DNA of 64,000 nucleotides, taken from Bog-756 sp963725395 (GTDB lineage Bacteria > Actinomycetota > Acidimicrobiia > Acidimicrobiales > RAAP-2). The position numbers and the translations under genes are program-made. Positions 16,617 to 25,145 of the stretch are shown here, in pieces (positions within the stretch are counted from its first letter, which is position 1; the number at the start of each line of letters is the position of its first letter). The DNA is taken from positions 603,840 through 667,839 of the forward strand of contig CAVRYH010000002.1 of NCBI GenBank assembly GCA_963725395.1, written 5' to 3'. Below the pieces are notes generated by a model, which saw only the letters and a program-made list of their open reading frames with translations, was not told the origin of the DNA and did not search any database.

Positions 16617-17132
16617 ATGACGCTGGTCGTGGTGAGCAGTGGCGACTCGGCCGCATCGAAGACGCGGGCGCTGGCCGGCGCCGCCCTCGAGCTGGGCGGC
16701 GGGGGCGAGCTCGTGGATCTCATCAGCCTTCCGGCCGACGCGCTCCTGGGTCGCCGCCAGGACGCCGCCGTCGACGGCGCGGTCGAGGCGGCCTCGAGAG
16801 CTTCGGTGCTCGTGCTGGCCACCCCCGTCTACCGCGCCACCTTCAACGGGACACTCAAAGCGTTCCTCGACCGCTTCCCGACCGGTGCGCTGGAGCGGAC
16901 GGCGGTCGTCCTGGCCGCGACGGCCGCCACCCCGGCCCACTTCCTCTCCCTCGACACCGGGGGCCGGGCCGTCGTCGCCAGCCTGGGGGGCTGGACCGTG
17001 CCGACCGTCGTCTACGCCACCGCCGACGACTTCGCCGAGGGCCGACCGTCCAGCGCGGTCCTCGGCGTTCTGCGGTCGGCCCTGGCCGAGGCGCAGGCCC
17101 TGGCCGAGGCGATCAGCCGTCGAGGAAGCTGA
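16617..17132 (+). CDS. NADPH-dependent FMN reductase (SsuE-like)
   Basis: A 171-residue flavodoxin-fold protein. It starts MTLVVVSSGDSAASKTRALA, with a phosphate-binding loop near VVSSGDSAASKT. It continues with VLVLATPVYRATFNGTLKAFLDR, the FMN-binding segment of the SsuE/ArsH/MsuE group, and LSLDTGGRAVVASLGG. It reduces FMN with NAD(P)H. Placed 16 bases after the SsuD-like monooxygenase, it forms a two-component flavin monooxygenase. The ATG at 16617 is chosen over 16545, which would lie inside ssuD. Its 3' end overlaps the convergent YjbQ gene by 20 bases. Confidence 0.85.
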   Translation: MTLVVVSSGDSAASKTRALAGAALELGGGGELVDLISLPADALLGRRQDAAVDGAVEAASRASVLVLATPVYRATFNGTLKAFLDRFPTGALERTAVVLAATAATPAHFLSLDTGGRAVVASLGGWTVPTVVYATADDFAEGRPSSAVLGVLRSALAEAQALAEAISRRGS

Positions 17133-17514
17133 GCCGCACCTGGCGGCGGGGATTGTCCGCGTTGGTGTCCACGAGGACCACGCTCTGCCAGGTTCCGAGC
17201 TGGACCCTGCCGCCCAGCACCGGAACGGAGAGGGAAGGGCAGATGAGGGCGGGGAGCAGGTGATCGGCGCCGTGGCCCTCGGCCCCGTGGCGGTGGAGGT
17301 AACGGTCGTCGCGCGGGAGCAGGCCTCCGAGGGCCTCGGCGAGATCCTCCTCCGAGCCCGATCCCGTCTCCATGAGGGCGAGTCCCGCGGTGGCGTGAGG
17401 AGCGAATACGTTGACCAGCCCGTCGCCGTGAGGGGCGCAGAACCGGGCGACCTCAGGGGTCAGGTCGACGACGGTGCGCGTGGCGGTGTCCACGTCGAGC
17501 AGTGAGGTGTCCAT
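17113..17514 (-). CDS. YjbQ/UPF0047 family protein (secondary thiamine-phosphate synthase type)
   Basis: A 133-residue single-domain protein. Conserved features are NVFAPHATAGLALMETG (the H-x-T/S-A-G-L motif), PRDDRYLHRHGAEGHGADHLLPALI (the R-Y-x-H, E-G-N/H-x-x-A-H-L cluster) and GTWQSVVLVDTNADNPRR. The order matches UPF0047 throughout. E. coli YjbQ has weak thiamine-phosphate synthase activity in vitro, but the physiological role is unsettled. The ATG at 17514 is chosen because MDTSLLDVDTATRTVVDLT is the normal family start; longer frames add only non-conserved residues. Confidence 0.88.
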   Translation of the reverse strand: MDTSLLDVDTATRTVVDLTPEVARFCAPHGDGLVNVFAPHATAGLALMETGSGSEEDLAEALGGLLPRDDRYLHRHGAEGHGADHLLPALICPSLSVPVLGGRVQLGTWQSVVLVDTNADNPRRQVRLSFLDG

Positions 17515-17616
17515 GATCCATGTTCGCGCGCCGGGACCCGTGCCTCCGGTCGGAGTCGTCGGGGATACGCCGCGGCCCATGGCGACGGAGAGAGACCCGA
17601 TTCCGTAGCACCTCGT

Positions 17617-17635
17617 CATCGGATGCGATCCGATG
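17617..17635. promoter_or_regulatory. Perfect 8-3-8 palindrome, possible operator
   Basis: CATCGGAT, spacer GCG, ATCCGATG. Both arms match exactly. It lies between divergent genes, about 100 bases upstream of the YjbQ start and 185 bases upstream of the tag start, a plausible place for a dimeric regulator to bind. Confidence 0.4.
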
Positions 17636-17806
17636 GCATTCGGTGACGGGCCGGCTCATCCACTTCGACGACGGTCGGGCGGGCAGTCCGCCGTCGTTGC
17701 CAGCGCCCCCGTCGAGGGTCGTGTCGCCGCCGACCCGGGCCGCGTCCGGCCGGCCGTGTCCGGACTCCATGTCCACGCGCCATGTCGAGGCGGGGACGGC
17801 CAGGTG

Positions 17807-17812
17807 TAACTT
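17807..17812 (+). promoter_or_regulatory. -10 element, leaderless start of tag
   Basis: TAACTT ends 7 bases before the GTG at 17820 with no Shine-Dalgarno sequence between. It supports 17820 over the in-frame ATG at 17769 as the true start. Confidence 0.45.
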
Positions 17813-17819
17813 CATCCGG

Positions 17820-18389
17820 GTGACACGTTGCGACTGGGCCGAGAGCTCGGATGCCATGCGCCGCTACCACGACGAGGAGTGGGGCAGTCCCTCCCATGAC
17901 GAGAACCACCTGTTCGAGATGCTGGTCCTCGAGGGAGCCCAAGCCGGGCTGTCGTGGTCGACGGTGCTCAACAAGCGGGAGAACTACCGCCGGGCGTTCG
18001 ACGGTTTCGACGCGGCGCGGGTGGCCGGCTATGACGAAGCGAACGTAGTGAGTCTCCTCGAGGACCCAGGCATCGTCCGCAACCGGCTGAAAGTCCGGGG
18101 CACGATCACCAATGCGCGGGCCTTCCTTGCCGTGCAGGAGGAGTTCGGGTCGTTCGACTCGTACCTGTGGTCGTGGGTGGACGGGGCCACCATCGTGAAC
18201 CACCCCCAGACGGTCGCCGATCTCGCGCCGCGGACTGAGCTCTCCGACCGCGTCGGCAAGGACCTGAAACGGAGGGGCTTCACCTTCGTGGGATCGACCA
18301 TCGTCTACTCCTATCTGCAGTCCGTCGGCGTGGTCGACGACCACCTGGTCACGTGCTTCCGGAAGTCGGGCCGGGAAACCACGAGGTGA
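17820..18389 (+). CDS. tag: DNA-3-methyladenine glycosylase I
   Basis: A 189-residue Tag protein. It begins VTRCDWAESSDAMRRYHDEE with the typical R-C-x-W zinc-region start. It then has EWGSPSHDENHLFEMLVLEG, GAQAGLSWSTVLNKRENYR, the helix-hairpin-helix-like segment, and FVGSTIVYSYLQSVGVVDDH with histidine near the C-terminal C-F. It removes 3-methyladenine from alkylated DNA as the first step of base excision repair. The GTG at 17820 fits the family start and the -10 placement. Its stop overlaps the next GTG (GTGA), so the following gene is probably co-translated. Confidence 0.93.
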   Translation: MTRCDWAESSDAMRRYHDEEWGSPSHDENHLFEMLVLEGAQAGLSWSTVLNKRENYRRAFDGFDAARVAGYDEANVVSLLEDPGIVRNRLKVRGTITNARAFLAVQEEFGSFDSYLWSWVDGATIVNHPQTVADLAPRTELSDRVGKDLKRRGFTFVGSTIVYSYLQSVGVVDDHLVTCFRKSGRETTR

Positions 18390-18814
18390 GGATCGAGCGG
18401 TCCGCGTGCGCGTCCCTCCTCGGGCGGGCCGGTCACGGGGTCCTCTCGACGGTCCATCCCCATCGGGGGACCGATGCCGTGCCGGTGTGCTTCGCCTTCG
18501 ACGGCACCCTCGTCGCGGTTCCCGTGGACACGGTCAAGGACAAGGCCACCACCGACCTGCAGCGGGTGCGGAACCTGGCGGCCGATCCCCGTGCCACCCT
18601 GCTCGTCGAGCACTGGGATCCCGTCGACTGGTCGCGGCTCTGGTGGGTCCGGGCCACGATGGAACGCATCGAGACCGGCGCCGACCGTCACAACACGCTG
18701 GAGGATCAACTTCGCCACAAGTACTCCCAATACGAGGGCCACACAGATGTCTTCGCGCTCGTCCTCGTGTTCCGCGTGACCGAGCTCGTCGGATGGTCGG
18801 CATCCGGCGCGTGA
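18386..18814 (+). CDS. PPOX-class F420-dependent oxidoreductase (TIGR03668-like)
   Basis: A 142-residue split-barrel flavin/F420-binding protein. It reads CASLLGRAGHGVLSTVHPHR, AVPVCFAFDGTLVAVPVDTVKDK, NLAADPRATLLVEHWDPVDW and WWVRATMERIET, close to the TIGR03668 subgroup of PPOX proteins that bind F420. The reaction is unknown; relatives reduce small unsaturated compounds or bilins. The GTG at 18386 overlaps the tag stop codon by four bases. Coupling with a DNA repair enzyme is probably only positional. Confidence 0.85.
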   Translation: MRIERSACASLLGRAGHGVLSTVHPHRGTDAVPVCFAFDGTLVAVPVDTVKDKATTDLQRVRNLAADPRATLLVEHWDPVDWSRLWWVRATMERIETGADRHNTLEDQLRHKYSQYEGHTDVFALVLVFRVTELVGWSASGA

Positions 18815-18848
18815 GCCGGGGCGGAGCGCCGGGCCGCCGGTGAACCGA

Positions 18849-20015
18849 TCAGCCGAACCGTCCCGGGTCGAACAGGGAGATGTCGAGGGGTGTGCGCCCG
18901 GTGGTGGCCAGGTCGGCGAGGATCTCGCCGACCACGGGCACGAATTTGAACCCGTGTCCGGAGAAGCCACCGGCGAAGGTCACCCTCCCGTCCGTGCCCG
19001 GAGCCGTGCCGATGACGAAGTGGTGGTCCGGCGTCGTCGTGTACATGCAGGCGGTCCCCGAGAGCCAGACGCCGGCCAGGCCGGGGATCCGCCCGAGGAG
19101 CTCGGACCGCAGCGTGTCGCCCTCGCTGGCCGGGACCGTCCGGTCGAGCGCGTCCGGGTCGGCCGCCCGTCCGTGACGGAAGAACGCCGCCTTGGCGCCG
19201 GGTGCGCCCGGGAGCACGGGGAACCCGTAGAGCTCGCTGCCTCCGACGTACTCCCAGAGGTACACGGGTAGCTGCCCGAGTCCGAACGAGGCGGCCTCGC
19301 CGTCGGGCGCGAACCAGTGGAGGACGTGCCGCTCGACGGACAGGGGCAGCCCCAGCCCGCGCAGGATCCGACCTGACCACGGCCCGGCACAGATCACGAG
19401 CCTCCTGGCCGAGAGGACGCCGTCTCGGACACGGACGGAGACCGAGGCCGGCCCGCCGCCCCGCGGGCCGGAAGATCGTCCCAACTCCCAATCGAGCACC
19501 TCGGTGTGGAACTCGAGCCGGGCGCCGGCGGCTGCCGCCAGCGCGAGATTGGCGGTCACCGTCGCCTCGGGGTCCACGAACCCGGCCCCGGGTTCGAACA
19601 CCGCCGCCTCGCCGGCCCCCAGCCGGAACGCTGGGAACCGCGAGGTCACCTGGTCGGGATCCAACACCTCATGGGGGATCCGCCACCGCTCGGCGCTGGC
19701 CACCGACCCGGTGACCACCGCACCACCCACCCGGCCGATCATCAGTCCTCCGGCGTGCGTCAGGAGCGGTGTGCCGGTCTCCGAACCGAGCTCGTCCCAG
19801 AGCTCGTAGGACCGCTGCAGGAGGGGGACGTAGCGAGGATCCTCGAAGTAGGCCTGGCGGACCAGCCTGGTCTCCCCGTGGCTCGACCCGCGGTCATGGG
19901 CCGGCCCGAACTGCTCGAGGCCGATCACCCGGAGCCCCCGGCGGGCCAGGTGCCATGCCGCTGAGGAACCCATGCCGCCGAGTCCGAGGACGGCGACGTC
20001 GTACTGGTCCCTCAC
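18849..20015 (-). CDS. solA: N-methyltryptophan/monomeric sarcosine oxidase-like flavoenzyme
   Basis: A 388-residue FAD oxidase. The dinucleotide motif is DVAVLGLGGMGSSAAWHLAR, followed by GPAHDRGSSHGETRLVRQAY, which is nearly diagnostic for MSOX/MTOX. The segment GTACMYTTTPDHHFVIG contains the cysteine that holds FAD covalently in this family. It oxidises secondary amines (N-methyl amino acids, or pipecolate-like amines) to imines and releases H2O2. The GTG at 20015 begins 5 bases after the stop of the glycosidase-like gene, so it is the last gene of the leftward operon. The substrate here could be the amine released by the upstream hydrolases. Confidence 0.85.
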   Translation of the reverse strand: MRDQYDVAVLGLGGMGSSAAWHLARRGLRVIGLEQFGPAHDRGSSHGETRLVRQAYFEDPRYVPLLQRSYELWDELGSETGTPLLTHAGGLMIGRVGGAVVTGSVASAERWRIPHEVLDPDQVTSRFPAFRLGAGEAAVFEPGAGFVDPEATVTANLALAAAAGARLEFHTEVLDWELGRSSGPRGGGPASVSVRVRDGVLSARRLVICAGPWSGRILRGLGLPLSVERHVLHWFAPDGEAASFGLGQLPVYLWEYVGGSELYGFPVLPGAPGAKAAFFRHGRAADPDALDRTVPASEGDTLRSELLGRIPGLAGVWLSGTACMYTTTPDHHFVIGTAPGTDGRVTFAGGFSGHGFKFVPVVGEILADLATTGRTPLDISLFDPGRFG

Positions 20016-20019
20016 CGGC

Positions 20020-21996
20020 TCACCGCCGTGGCCGCGCACCGGATGGCTGCATCCGTGCCGTCGGCGGTGTCGGACGGTCCCAGCGGGCCGCGGGTCCCGA
20101 CAGGTGCTCCCAGGCGGTCCAGGCCAGCAGTCCGGCCATGCTGGCCATGGCCGGACCCGTGCGGACGCGGCCGCTCGTCGTGTCCCAGGACTCGCAGGCC
20201 AGACCCTGGTCCATGGGCACCGTCGCCAGCTGCTCCAGGGGGTCACCGTCCACCGGGTCACCATCCAGGAGCCGGTTGGCCAGATCGAAGCCGGACGAAT
20301 GGGGGAAGTGGGCCGACCCGGCGCCAGGGAACCGGCCCTCGTAGTGGTGGGGATTGTGGTGGTGCAGCCAGGCACGTGTGGCCGACTGCACGGGGTCCGA
20401 AAGGTCCCCGACCCCCCAGTACGGAAGCGTCCGCAGGCTCAGGGGCGGCTCGTCGCGGCACTCCGTCCGGCCCTGCTCATCGCACGCCCACGCCCACATC
20501 CGCCCGCCCTCGACCTCGACGACGAGCCGTTCGGCCATGGCGGACCGGATGGCGGCCGCCCGTGTCCTCCAGGCCGGTGCCAGCTCCGCGGCCCCTGGTG
20601 CCAGGTCCTGTCCGGCCGAGGCGGCCAGGGCGGCCATGGCCTCGAAGGCCGCCGCCACCATGGCGTTGCCGGTGGTCGTGTAGGGGAACCCGGTCGGATC
20701 GTCGGTCGGCAGGAGGAACGTGCCGTACAGGTCCCAACTGGGGTGGCGCCACCCCTCCACCAGCGACGGCCAGAGCGTGAGCAGCTCCCGCACCGGCACC
20801 TCAGCGAGGACGGAGCTGTCCCGCGTCGCCGCCAGGTACCGCCACAGGGCGATGATCGGAGCGGCGGCCTGGTCGAGCTCGAATCCGGGGTAGAGGGGTG
20901 TGCCGTTCAGGTAGAGCGCGTGCTCCGCCACCCGGGACCCGGCAGCGTCCAGGGTGGCGACCAGGACCGACCGGGCGCGGTCCGGATCGGTGAGGAGCAG
21001 CGCGGGGAAGGTCCAACAGTACGCGTCGCGGCTCCAGAACGCCGCGGCGACGTAGTACTGACGGCTTCGTGACGTCACCAGCACGGGTCGGCCCGTGTCC
21101 AGGCAGTCCCCCTGGGCGAAGAAGTAATTGAAGAACAGGTTGGCGTTCAGCCGTCCGGCCAACCCCGGTCTCGGGTCGGGGACGGGGAGCGCCCGGTGGT
21201 CGAGCCAGTCGCAGGTCTCGCCCCACAGCCGGGCGAAACCCCGCCGCCGGAGGTGGAGGGCGGTGGTGGCCGAACCGTCTGGCTCCGTGGCCACTCCGAT
21301 GAACAGGTCGGCCTCCAATGACTGTCCCGTGCCCACGTTCGCCGTCCGGTGGGCCTCCCAGTGCGGCAGGTCGCCGTCGGGGACGACCGCCACCCCGTCG
21401 CCACCCTGCCAGGAGATGGCCAACAGGGGGAGTCCGGCATCGGTCGAAACGGTCCTGCTCCCCGTCCACGGGTCGTCCTGACCCCAGGGCGACGTGCCGA
21501 CCGGCTTCGGCCGGAGGTGGGTGAGGGTGGTGGTGTGCCAGGACCCCTCCCAGCCCAACTCGACCTCGGTGGGTCGGGGCCCGGTGCTATGGAAGGCGAG
21601 GCGGAAGGCGATGCCACGCTCGCCGACCGGGGCGCAGAGCCAACCTTCGAGGACGCCGGCCGGGATCCGGCCGACGAAGTGGGGGAGCCAGTTCCCCACC
21701 CGGTCCCATTCGAGGGGTCCGAATGCGGTCCGCTCGCCTCCGACCGAGAGGAACGGTCGGACAAGGGGACCTCCCGCCTCGACGAGTCCGAGAGCCCGCT
21801 CGAGGAGGACGCCCACCGCGTGGAGTGAACCGTCGGCGATGTCGGTCTCGGGAACGGACACCCACAGATTGCCCGTCGGGAGGAACCGGGGTGGCTCGCC
21901 GATCTCCGGCGCGTAGGTGGCCAGCGCGTCCGGGTCGGCGCCGGTGGAAGCGCCGGCGAGGGCTCCGGTGACGTCAGTGGACAGTCGGTCGCTCAC
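20020..21996 (-). CDS. Large six-hairpin glycosidase-like protein
   Basis: A 658-residue soluble protein, no signal peptide. The N-terminal half (to about residue 300) is beta-rich (VELGWEGSWHTTTLTHL, AISWQGGDGVAVVPDGD). The C-terminal half has tryptophan-rich helical repeats of the (alpha/alpha)6 type: YYVAAAFWSRDAYCWTFPAL, YPGFELDQAAAPIIALWRYL and RTLPYWGVGDLSDP. The FWSRDA motif resembles the acidic active-site segment of GH125/GH15-like enzymes. It probably acts on a glycoside or a related polyol conjugate; this is an inference. GTG at 21996 overlaps the previous stop (GTGA). Confidence 0.65.
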   Translation of the reverse strand: MSDRLSTDVTGALAGASTGADPDALATYAPEIGEPPRFLPTGNLWVSVPETDIADGSLHAVGVLLERALGLVEAGGPLVRPFLSVGGERTAFGPLEWDRVGNWLPHFVGRIPAGVLEGWLCAPVGERGIAFRLAFHSTGPRPTEVELGWEGSWHTTTLTHLRPKPVGTSPWGQDDPWTGSRTVSTDAGLPLLAISWQGGDGVAVVPDGDLPHWEAHRTANVGTGQSLEADLFIGVATEPDGSATTALHLRRRGFARLWGETCDWLDHRALPVPDPRPGLAGRLNANLFFNYFFAQGDCLDTGRPVLVTSRSRQYYVAAAFWSRDAYCWTFPALLLTDPDRARSVLVATLDAAGSRVAEHALYLNGTPLYPGFELDQAAAPIIALWRYLAATRDSSVLAEVPVRELLTLWPSLVEGWRHPSWDLYGTFLLPTDDPTGFPYTTTGNAMVAAAFEAMAALAASAGQDLAPGAAELAPAWRTRAAAIRSAMAERLVVEVEGGRMWAWACDEQGRTECRDEPPLSLRTLPYWGVGDLSDPVQSATRAWLHHHNPHHYEGRFPGAGSAHFPHSSGFDLANRLLDGDPVDGDPLEQLATVPMDQGLACESWDTTSGRVRTGPAMASMAGLLAWTAWEHLSGPAARWDRPTPPTARMQPSGARPRR

Positions 21997-23012
21997 GACC
22001 CACCGTCCGGGTCCGCCCGACCGGTGACATCCTCCACCCGCAGGGGCTCCAGGCGGAGAAGCCGCGCTGCATTCCCGGCGAAGACCAGGTGGCGGTCCGC
22101 GTCGCTCAGGCCCAGCGCGGCCACGATCCCCACCTGCTCGTCGTAGTACCGGCGCACGAGCCCGCGGGGGAAGTGGGAGGAGTCCGAACCGAACAGGACG
22201 CGCTCGGGGCCGATCGTGTCGAAGAACCTGGCGAACAGGTCGGCCACGGTGAGGGGATAGGGCATCCACCGGATCCACTCGTTGTTGCCCGACGAGTCGA
22301 CGTGGACGTTGCGGCACGCCCAGGCCAACTGGAGCAGTTCACCCGGATAGCCGCAGCCGAAGTGGGGGACGACGAACGGGACCTCGGGGAATGCCTTGGC
22401 CACCGGGTGGAGCCTCAGAGGGTCGATGTTCACGTGGTCGGCGGTGCCGCCGCCGCCGTCCAAGGTCCCGAAGTGGACGAGCACGGGGATTCCCAACTCC
22501 TCGGCCACCTCCCAGATCGGGTAGAGGGACTCGTCGTCGATCGGGCCGGCGAGTGCCGGGGCCAGCACCTTGTAGCCGCGCATCCCGTCGTCGGCCACCG
22601 ACCGTCGGAGCTCGGCTGCCGCGCCGGGCCAGAAGGGGTCGTGGTGGGCGAACCCCAGCATGCGTGGATGGTCGGCGATGGCGTCGGCCAGGACCCGGTT
22701 GCCGCCGCCGGTGACGAATGCCACCGCCTCGATTTGGGCCGATTCGATCTCGTCGGACCATCGTCGGGCCTGCACCGCGGGTGGCGGTTCGTGCTCCTCG
22801 GGGAAGGGGAAGGCATAGGCGGTCCACCACTGCTCCTGGTACCAACGCCAGTTCTCGTGCAGGACGACCGCCTTGCGCTCCCCATGTCGTTCCCGGTACG
22901 CCAGCTCGACGGCGGACGGGTGCTCGTCGGGCACGGGGAAGTGGGCGTGGAAGTCGACGATGGGGAAACCCCAGTCGCTGATCCTCATGCCGTAGGCGAC
23001 CGGCTCACCCAT
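21993..23012 (-). CDS. Amidohydrolase family protein (ACMSD-like, TIM-barrel metal hydrolase)
   Basis: A 339-residue metal-dependent hydrolase. The first metal motif is H-x-H in IVDFHAHFP, then PVLVHFGTLDGG, FVVPHFGCGYPGELL and the final aspartate in VLFGSDSSHFPRGLVRRYY. This H-x-H...H...H...D order is the amidohydrolase_2 (decarboxylase/lactonase) pattern. The ATG at 23012 overlaps the end of the upstream amidohydrolase by 8 bases; an in-frame start 72 bases further up would lie inside that gene. It may hydrolyse or decarboxylate a product of its neighbour. Confidence 0.85.
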   Translation of the reverse strand: MGEPVAYGMRISDWGFPIVDFHAHFPVPDEHPSAVELAYRERHGERKAVVLHENWRWYQEQWWTAYAFPFPEEHEPPPAVQARRWSDEIESAQIEAVAFVTGGGNRVLADAIADHPRMLGFAHHDPFWPGAAAELRRSVADDGMRGYKVLAPALAGPIDDESLYPIWEVAEELGIPVLVHFGTLDGGGGTADHVNIDPLRLHPVAKAFPEVPFVVPHFGCGYPGELLQLAWACRNVHVDSSGNNEWIRWMPYPLTVADLFARFFDTIGPERVLFGSDSSHFPRGLVRRYYDEQVGIVAALGLSDADRHLVFAGNAARLLRLEPLRVEDVTGRADPDGGS

Positions 23013-24690
23013 CGTCGGGCCCCGCTCCGCCCGGCCCGGTGTCGGAATCGAACAGTGCACCGGGGTCGTGGAGCGGGCGGGCACCGATCACGGTGGCGAG
23101 CACCCTGATGTCCCCGATGCGACCGGTCGCCACGCCGGTCGGGTCGTCGTCGAGGATCACCAAGTCGGCCCACCGCCTGGGGGCGAGTGTCCCCCACGCT
23201 CCCTCGGCGTGCGCGGCCCAGGCCCCACCCGCCGTGTAGCAGGCCACGGCCTCGGCCGCCGTGAGCGACTCGTCGGGACCGAACTCGGTGCCCGACGCCG
23301 TCCTCCGCTCGACCATCTCCTGGATGCCCCGGAGCGGGGACCCGGCGACCACCGGCCGATCGGAGCTGCCGACCACCGGCACGCCGGCGTCGAGCAGGCT
23401 CCGTGCCCGGAAGAACTGCTCAGCCCCCGGGCCACCCTCGTACAGCTCGAGGAGCGGGTCGCCGAACTGGTCCACGAACAGGGGCTGGGTCACCACCGTC
23501 ATACCCAGGGCGGCCAGGCGGCCAACCTGGTCCGAGCGGATCATCACACCGTGCTCGATCCGGTGCCGGGTCGTCGTGCCGCCCCGGGCCGGGTGGGGGC
23601 CGCCTCGGCCCGCCTCCGCCAGGGCGTCGAGCACCAGGTCGACAGCGGCGTCCCCGATGGCGTGACACGCCACCTGCCAGCCTCCCCGGTGTGCATCGAT
23701 GATCGACTGCCTGAGGAGCGCCGGGTCGTTGTCGAACCCACCCACCGCCTGGCCGTCGGGACCGGTGACCGCCGCGGTGTGGCCGAGCCCCGAGCCGTCG
23801 ATCCAGATCTTCATGGCACCGAGGGAGAGCCACTCGTCACCGAAACCGGTGCGCAGCCCGAGGTCCAGACCGGTGGCGATGCGGTCGTCCGGATGCGCCG
23901 GCAACGGATGGAAGAGCTCGTTGTGGGCCATGAGCCGGGCCCGGGTGTGCAGGCGGCCCGTATCCCGGGCGAGTTGATAAGCGGCCAACTCGACCGGCGA
24001 GTGGTCGATCCCCGGACAGCCGATGCCGGCGTCGGTGAAGCCGGTGATCCCCTCGGTCAGGTAGTGGGCGGTGGCCCGATCGATCGCATCGGCCAACTGC
24101 TCGATCGACGACGGGCCGACGTGGTCCTTCACCAGATCCATCGCCGCCTCTTCGATCAGACCGGTGGGGATCCCGTCCCGGTCCACCACGACACGGCCTC
24201 GCTCCGTGGGCCCGAGGCCGCCGGAGATGCCGACCGTCTCGAGGACGGCACTGCTCACCACACAGGCGTGGCCCGAGAGGTGGGTCAGCCACACCGGGCG
24301 GCCGCCGCCGGCCCGGTCGAGCTCCTCCCGATGGGGATACTCGTCGGGGCGCAGGCCGTTCCCGTAGCCGAACCCGATCACCCACTCGTGGGGGGCCAGG
24401 CCGGCGGCGTGGGCCCCCACGGCGTCGAGCGTCGGACCGACACCGACGACGTCACTCAACTCGAGGTGCACGAGGCCGAGACCGAATGAGGTGGTGTGGC
24501 AGTGGGCGTCGTGGAAGCCGGGCGCCACCGTGGCTCCGTCCAGGTCCACGGTGGCCCGGGCCGCGGCCCCGGCCAGCTGCTCGTCGAGGCCGACGATCCT
24601 GCCGTCCCAGATCCCGATGGCGTGGGCTCGGGGCCGTCCTGGATCGACGGTGACGACGCGTGCGTTGGTGATGAGGAGGTCGAGGATCAC
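23005..24690 (-). CDS. YtcJ-like amidohydrolase
   Basis: A 561-residue amidohydrolase of the YtcJ/AtzF-neighbour group. It starts MILDLLITNARVVTVDPGRP, the beta-sandwich part, and has ATVAPGFHDAHCHTTSFGLG with the H-x-H metal site. It continues with WLTHLSGHACVVSS, GWQVACHAIGDAAVDLVLDAL and HRIEHGVMIR with later histidines, and WAAHAEGAWGTLAPRRWADLVILD at the C-terminus. Family members hydrolyse C-N bonds of imides, carbamates or formamides. It starts with GTG at 24690, overlapping a small upstream frame (GTGA), and is coupled to the next amidohydrolase. It is probably the first catalytic step of the operon. Confidence 0.88.
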   Translation of the reverse strand: MILDLLITNARVVTVDPGRPRAHAIGIWDGRIVGLDEQLAGAAARATVDLDGATVAPGFHDAHCHTTSFGLGLVHLELSDVVGVGPTLDAVGAHAAGLAPHEWVIGFGYGNGLRPDEYPHREELDRAGGGRPVWLTHLSGHACVVSSAVLETVGISGGLGPTERGRVVVDRDGIPTGLIEEAAMDLVKDHVGPSSIEQLADAIDRATAHYLTEGITGFTDAGIGCPGIDHSPVELAAYQLARDTGRLHTRARLMAHNELFHPLPAHPDDRIATGLDLGLRTGFGDEWLSLGAMKIWIDGSGLGHTAAVTGPDGQAVGGFDNDPALLRQSIIDAHRGGWQVACHAIGDAAVDLVLDALAEAGRGGPHPARGGTTTRHRIEHGVMIRSDQVGRLAALGMTVVTQPLFVDQFGDPLLELYEGGPGAEQFFRARSLLDAGVPVVGSSDRPVVAGSPLRGIQEMVERRTASGTEFGPDESLTAAEAVACYTAGGAWAAHAEGAWGTLAPRRWADLVILDDDPTGVATGRIGDIRVLATVIGARPLHDPGALFDSDTGPGGAGPDDG

Positions 24691-24905
24691 GGGGTGGTGC
24701 CCGGCGTGTCGAGTCCCTCGGCCGGTGGCCGGCCGACCGGCGCGGTCAGCGGGCCACGGAACAGGTCGTCCTCGACGAGTCGGGAGACCGTGGACTCGCC
24801 GAGCGCCGTGTCGGCGAGGAGCTGTGGAGGATCCGACTCGCTACCCAACACGAGCGAGCGCACGATCGTCGTCTCGTTCTGGCGCGGTGCGTCCGATGTC
24901 TTCAA
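24687..24905 (-). CDS. Small protein of unknown function at the operon start
   Basis: A 72-residue frame (MKTSDAPRQNETTIVRSLVL...) whose TGA overlaps the GTG of the amidohydrolase gene. The middle (PPQLLADTALGESTVSRLVE) looks faintly like a helix-turn-helix, with A-x-x-x-x-x-G-x-S-x-x-x-V spacing, but the protein is short and proline-rich at the end. The overlap and strand support a real gene. It could equally be the chance-open leader of the operon. Confidence 0.35.
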   Translation of the reverse strand: MKTSDAPRQNETTIVRSLVLGSESDPPQLLADTALGESTVSRLVEDDLFRGPLTAPVGRPPAEGLDTPGTTP

Positions 24906-25145
24906 GGGCAGTTCATTGGCTCGACGTTGGTTCGTCGGCGGCTCCAGGATGAGGCTCGAAGGAGCGGCCGATCGGGGGTTTCACACCGAGACTAGGTTTA
25001 CGGGATGCGCCGATCCACTGTCAAAGGGGGCGATGCCAGCGCGGATCCCGGTCCGTCGACGTGACCGGGGTCGCCGTCGGGTCCGCACCGGTGCACACGA
25101 GATCCGGTGCCGGCTACGCTCAGCTGGCACGTTGGGGGGACCCCG

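Larger units (their letters stand above)
17515..17819. other. Divergent intergenic region with two inverted repeats
   Basis: These 305 bases separate the YjbQ gene from tag. No protein-like frame is seen. A perfect palindrome lies at 17617-17635 (listed separately), and a 7-bp inverted repeat (ACGACGG at 17668-17674, CCGTCGT at 17691-17697) follows. Confidence 0.5.

Noticed and set aside
24906..25145. A tRNA, because of a GGTTCG segment
   Set aside because: No matching acceptor or anticodon stem could be formed around it.
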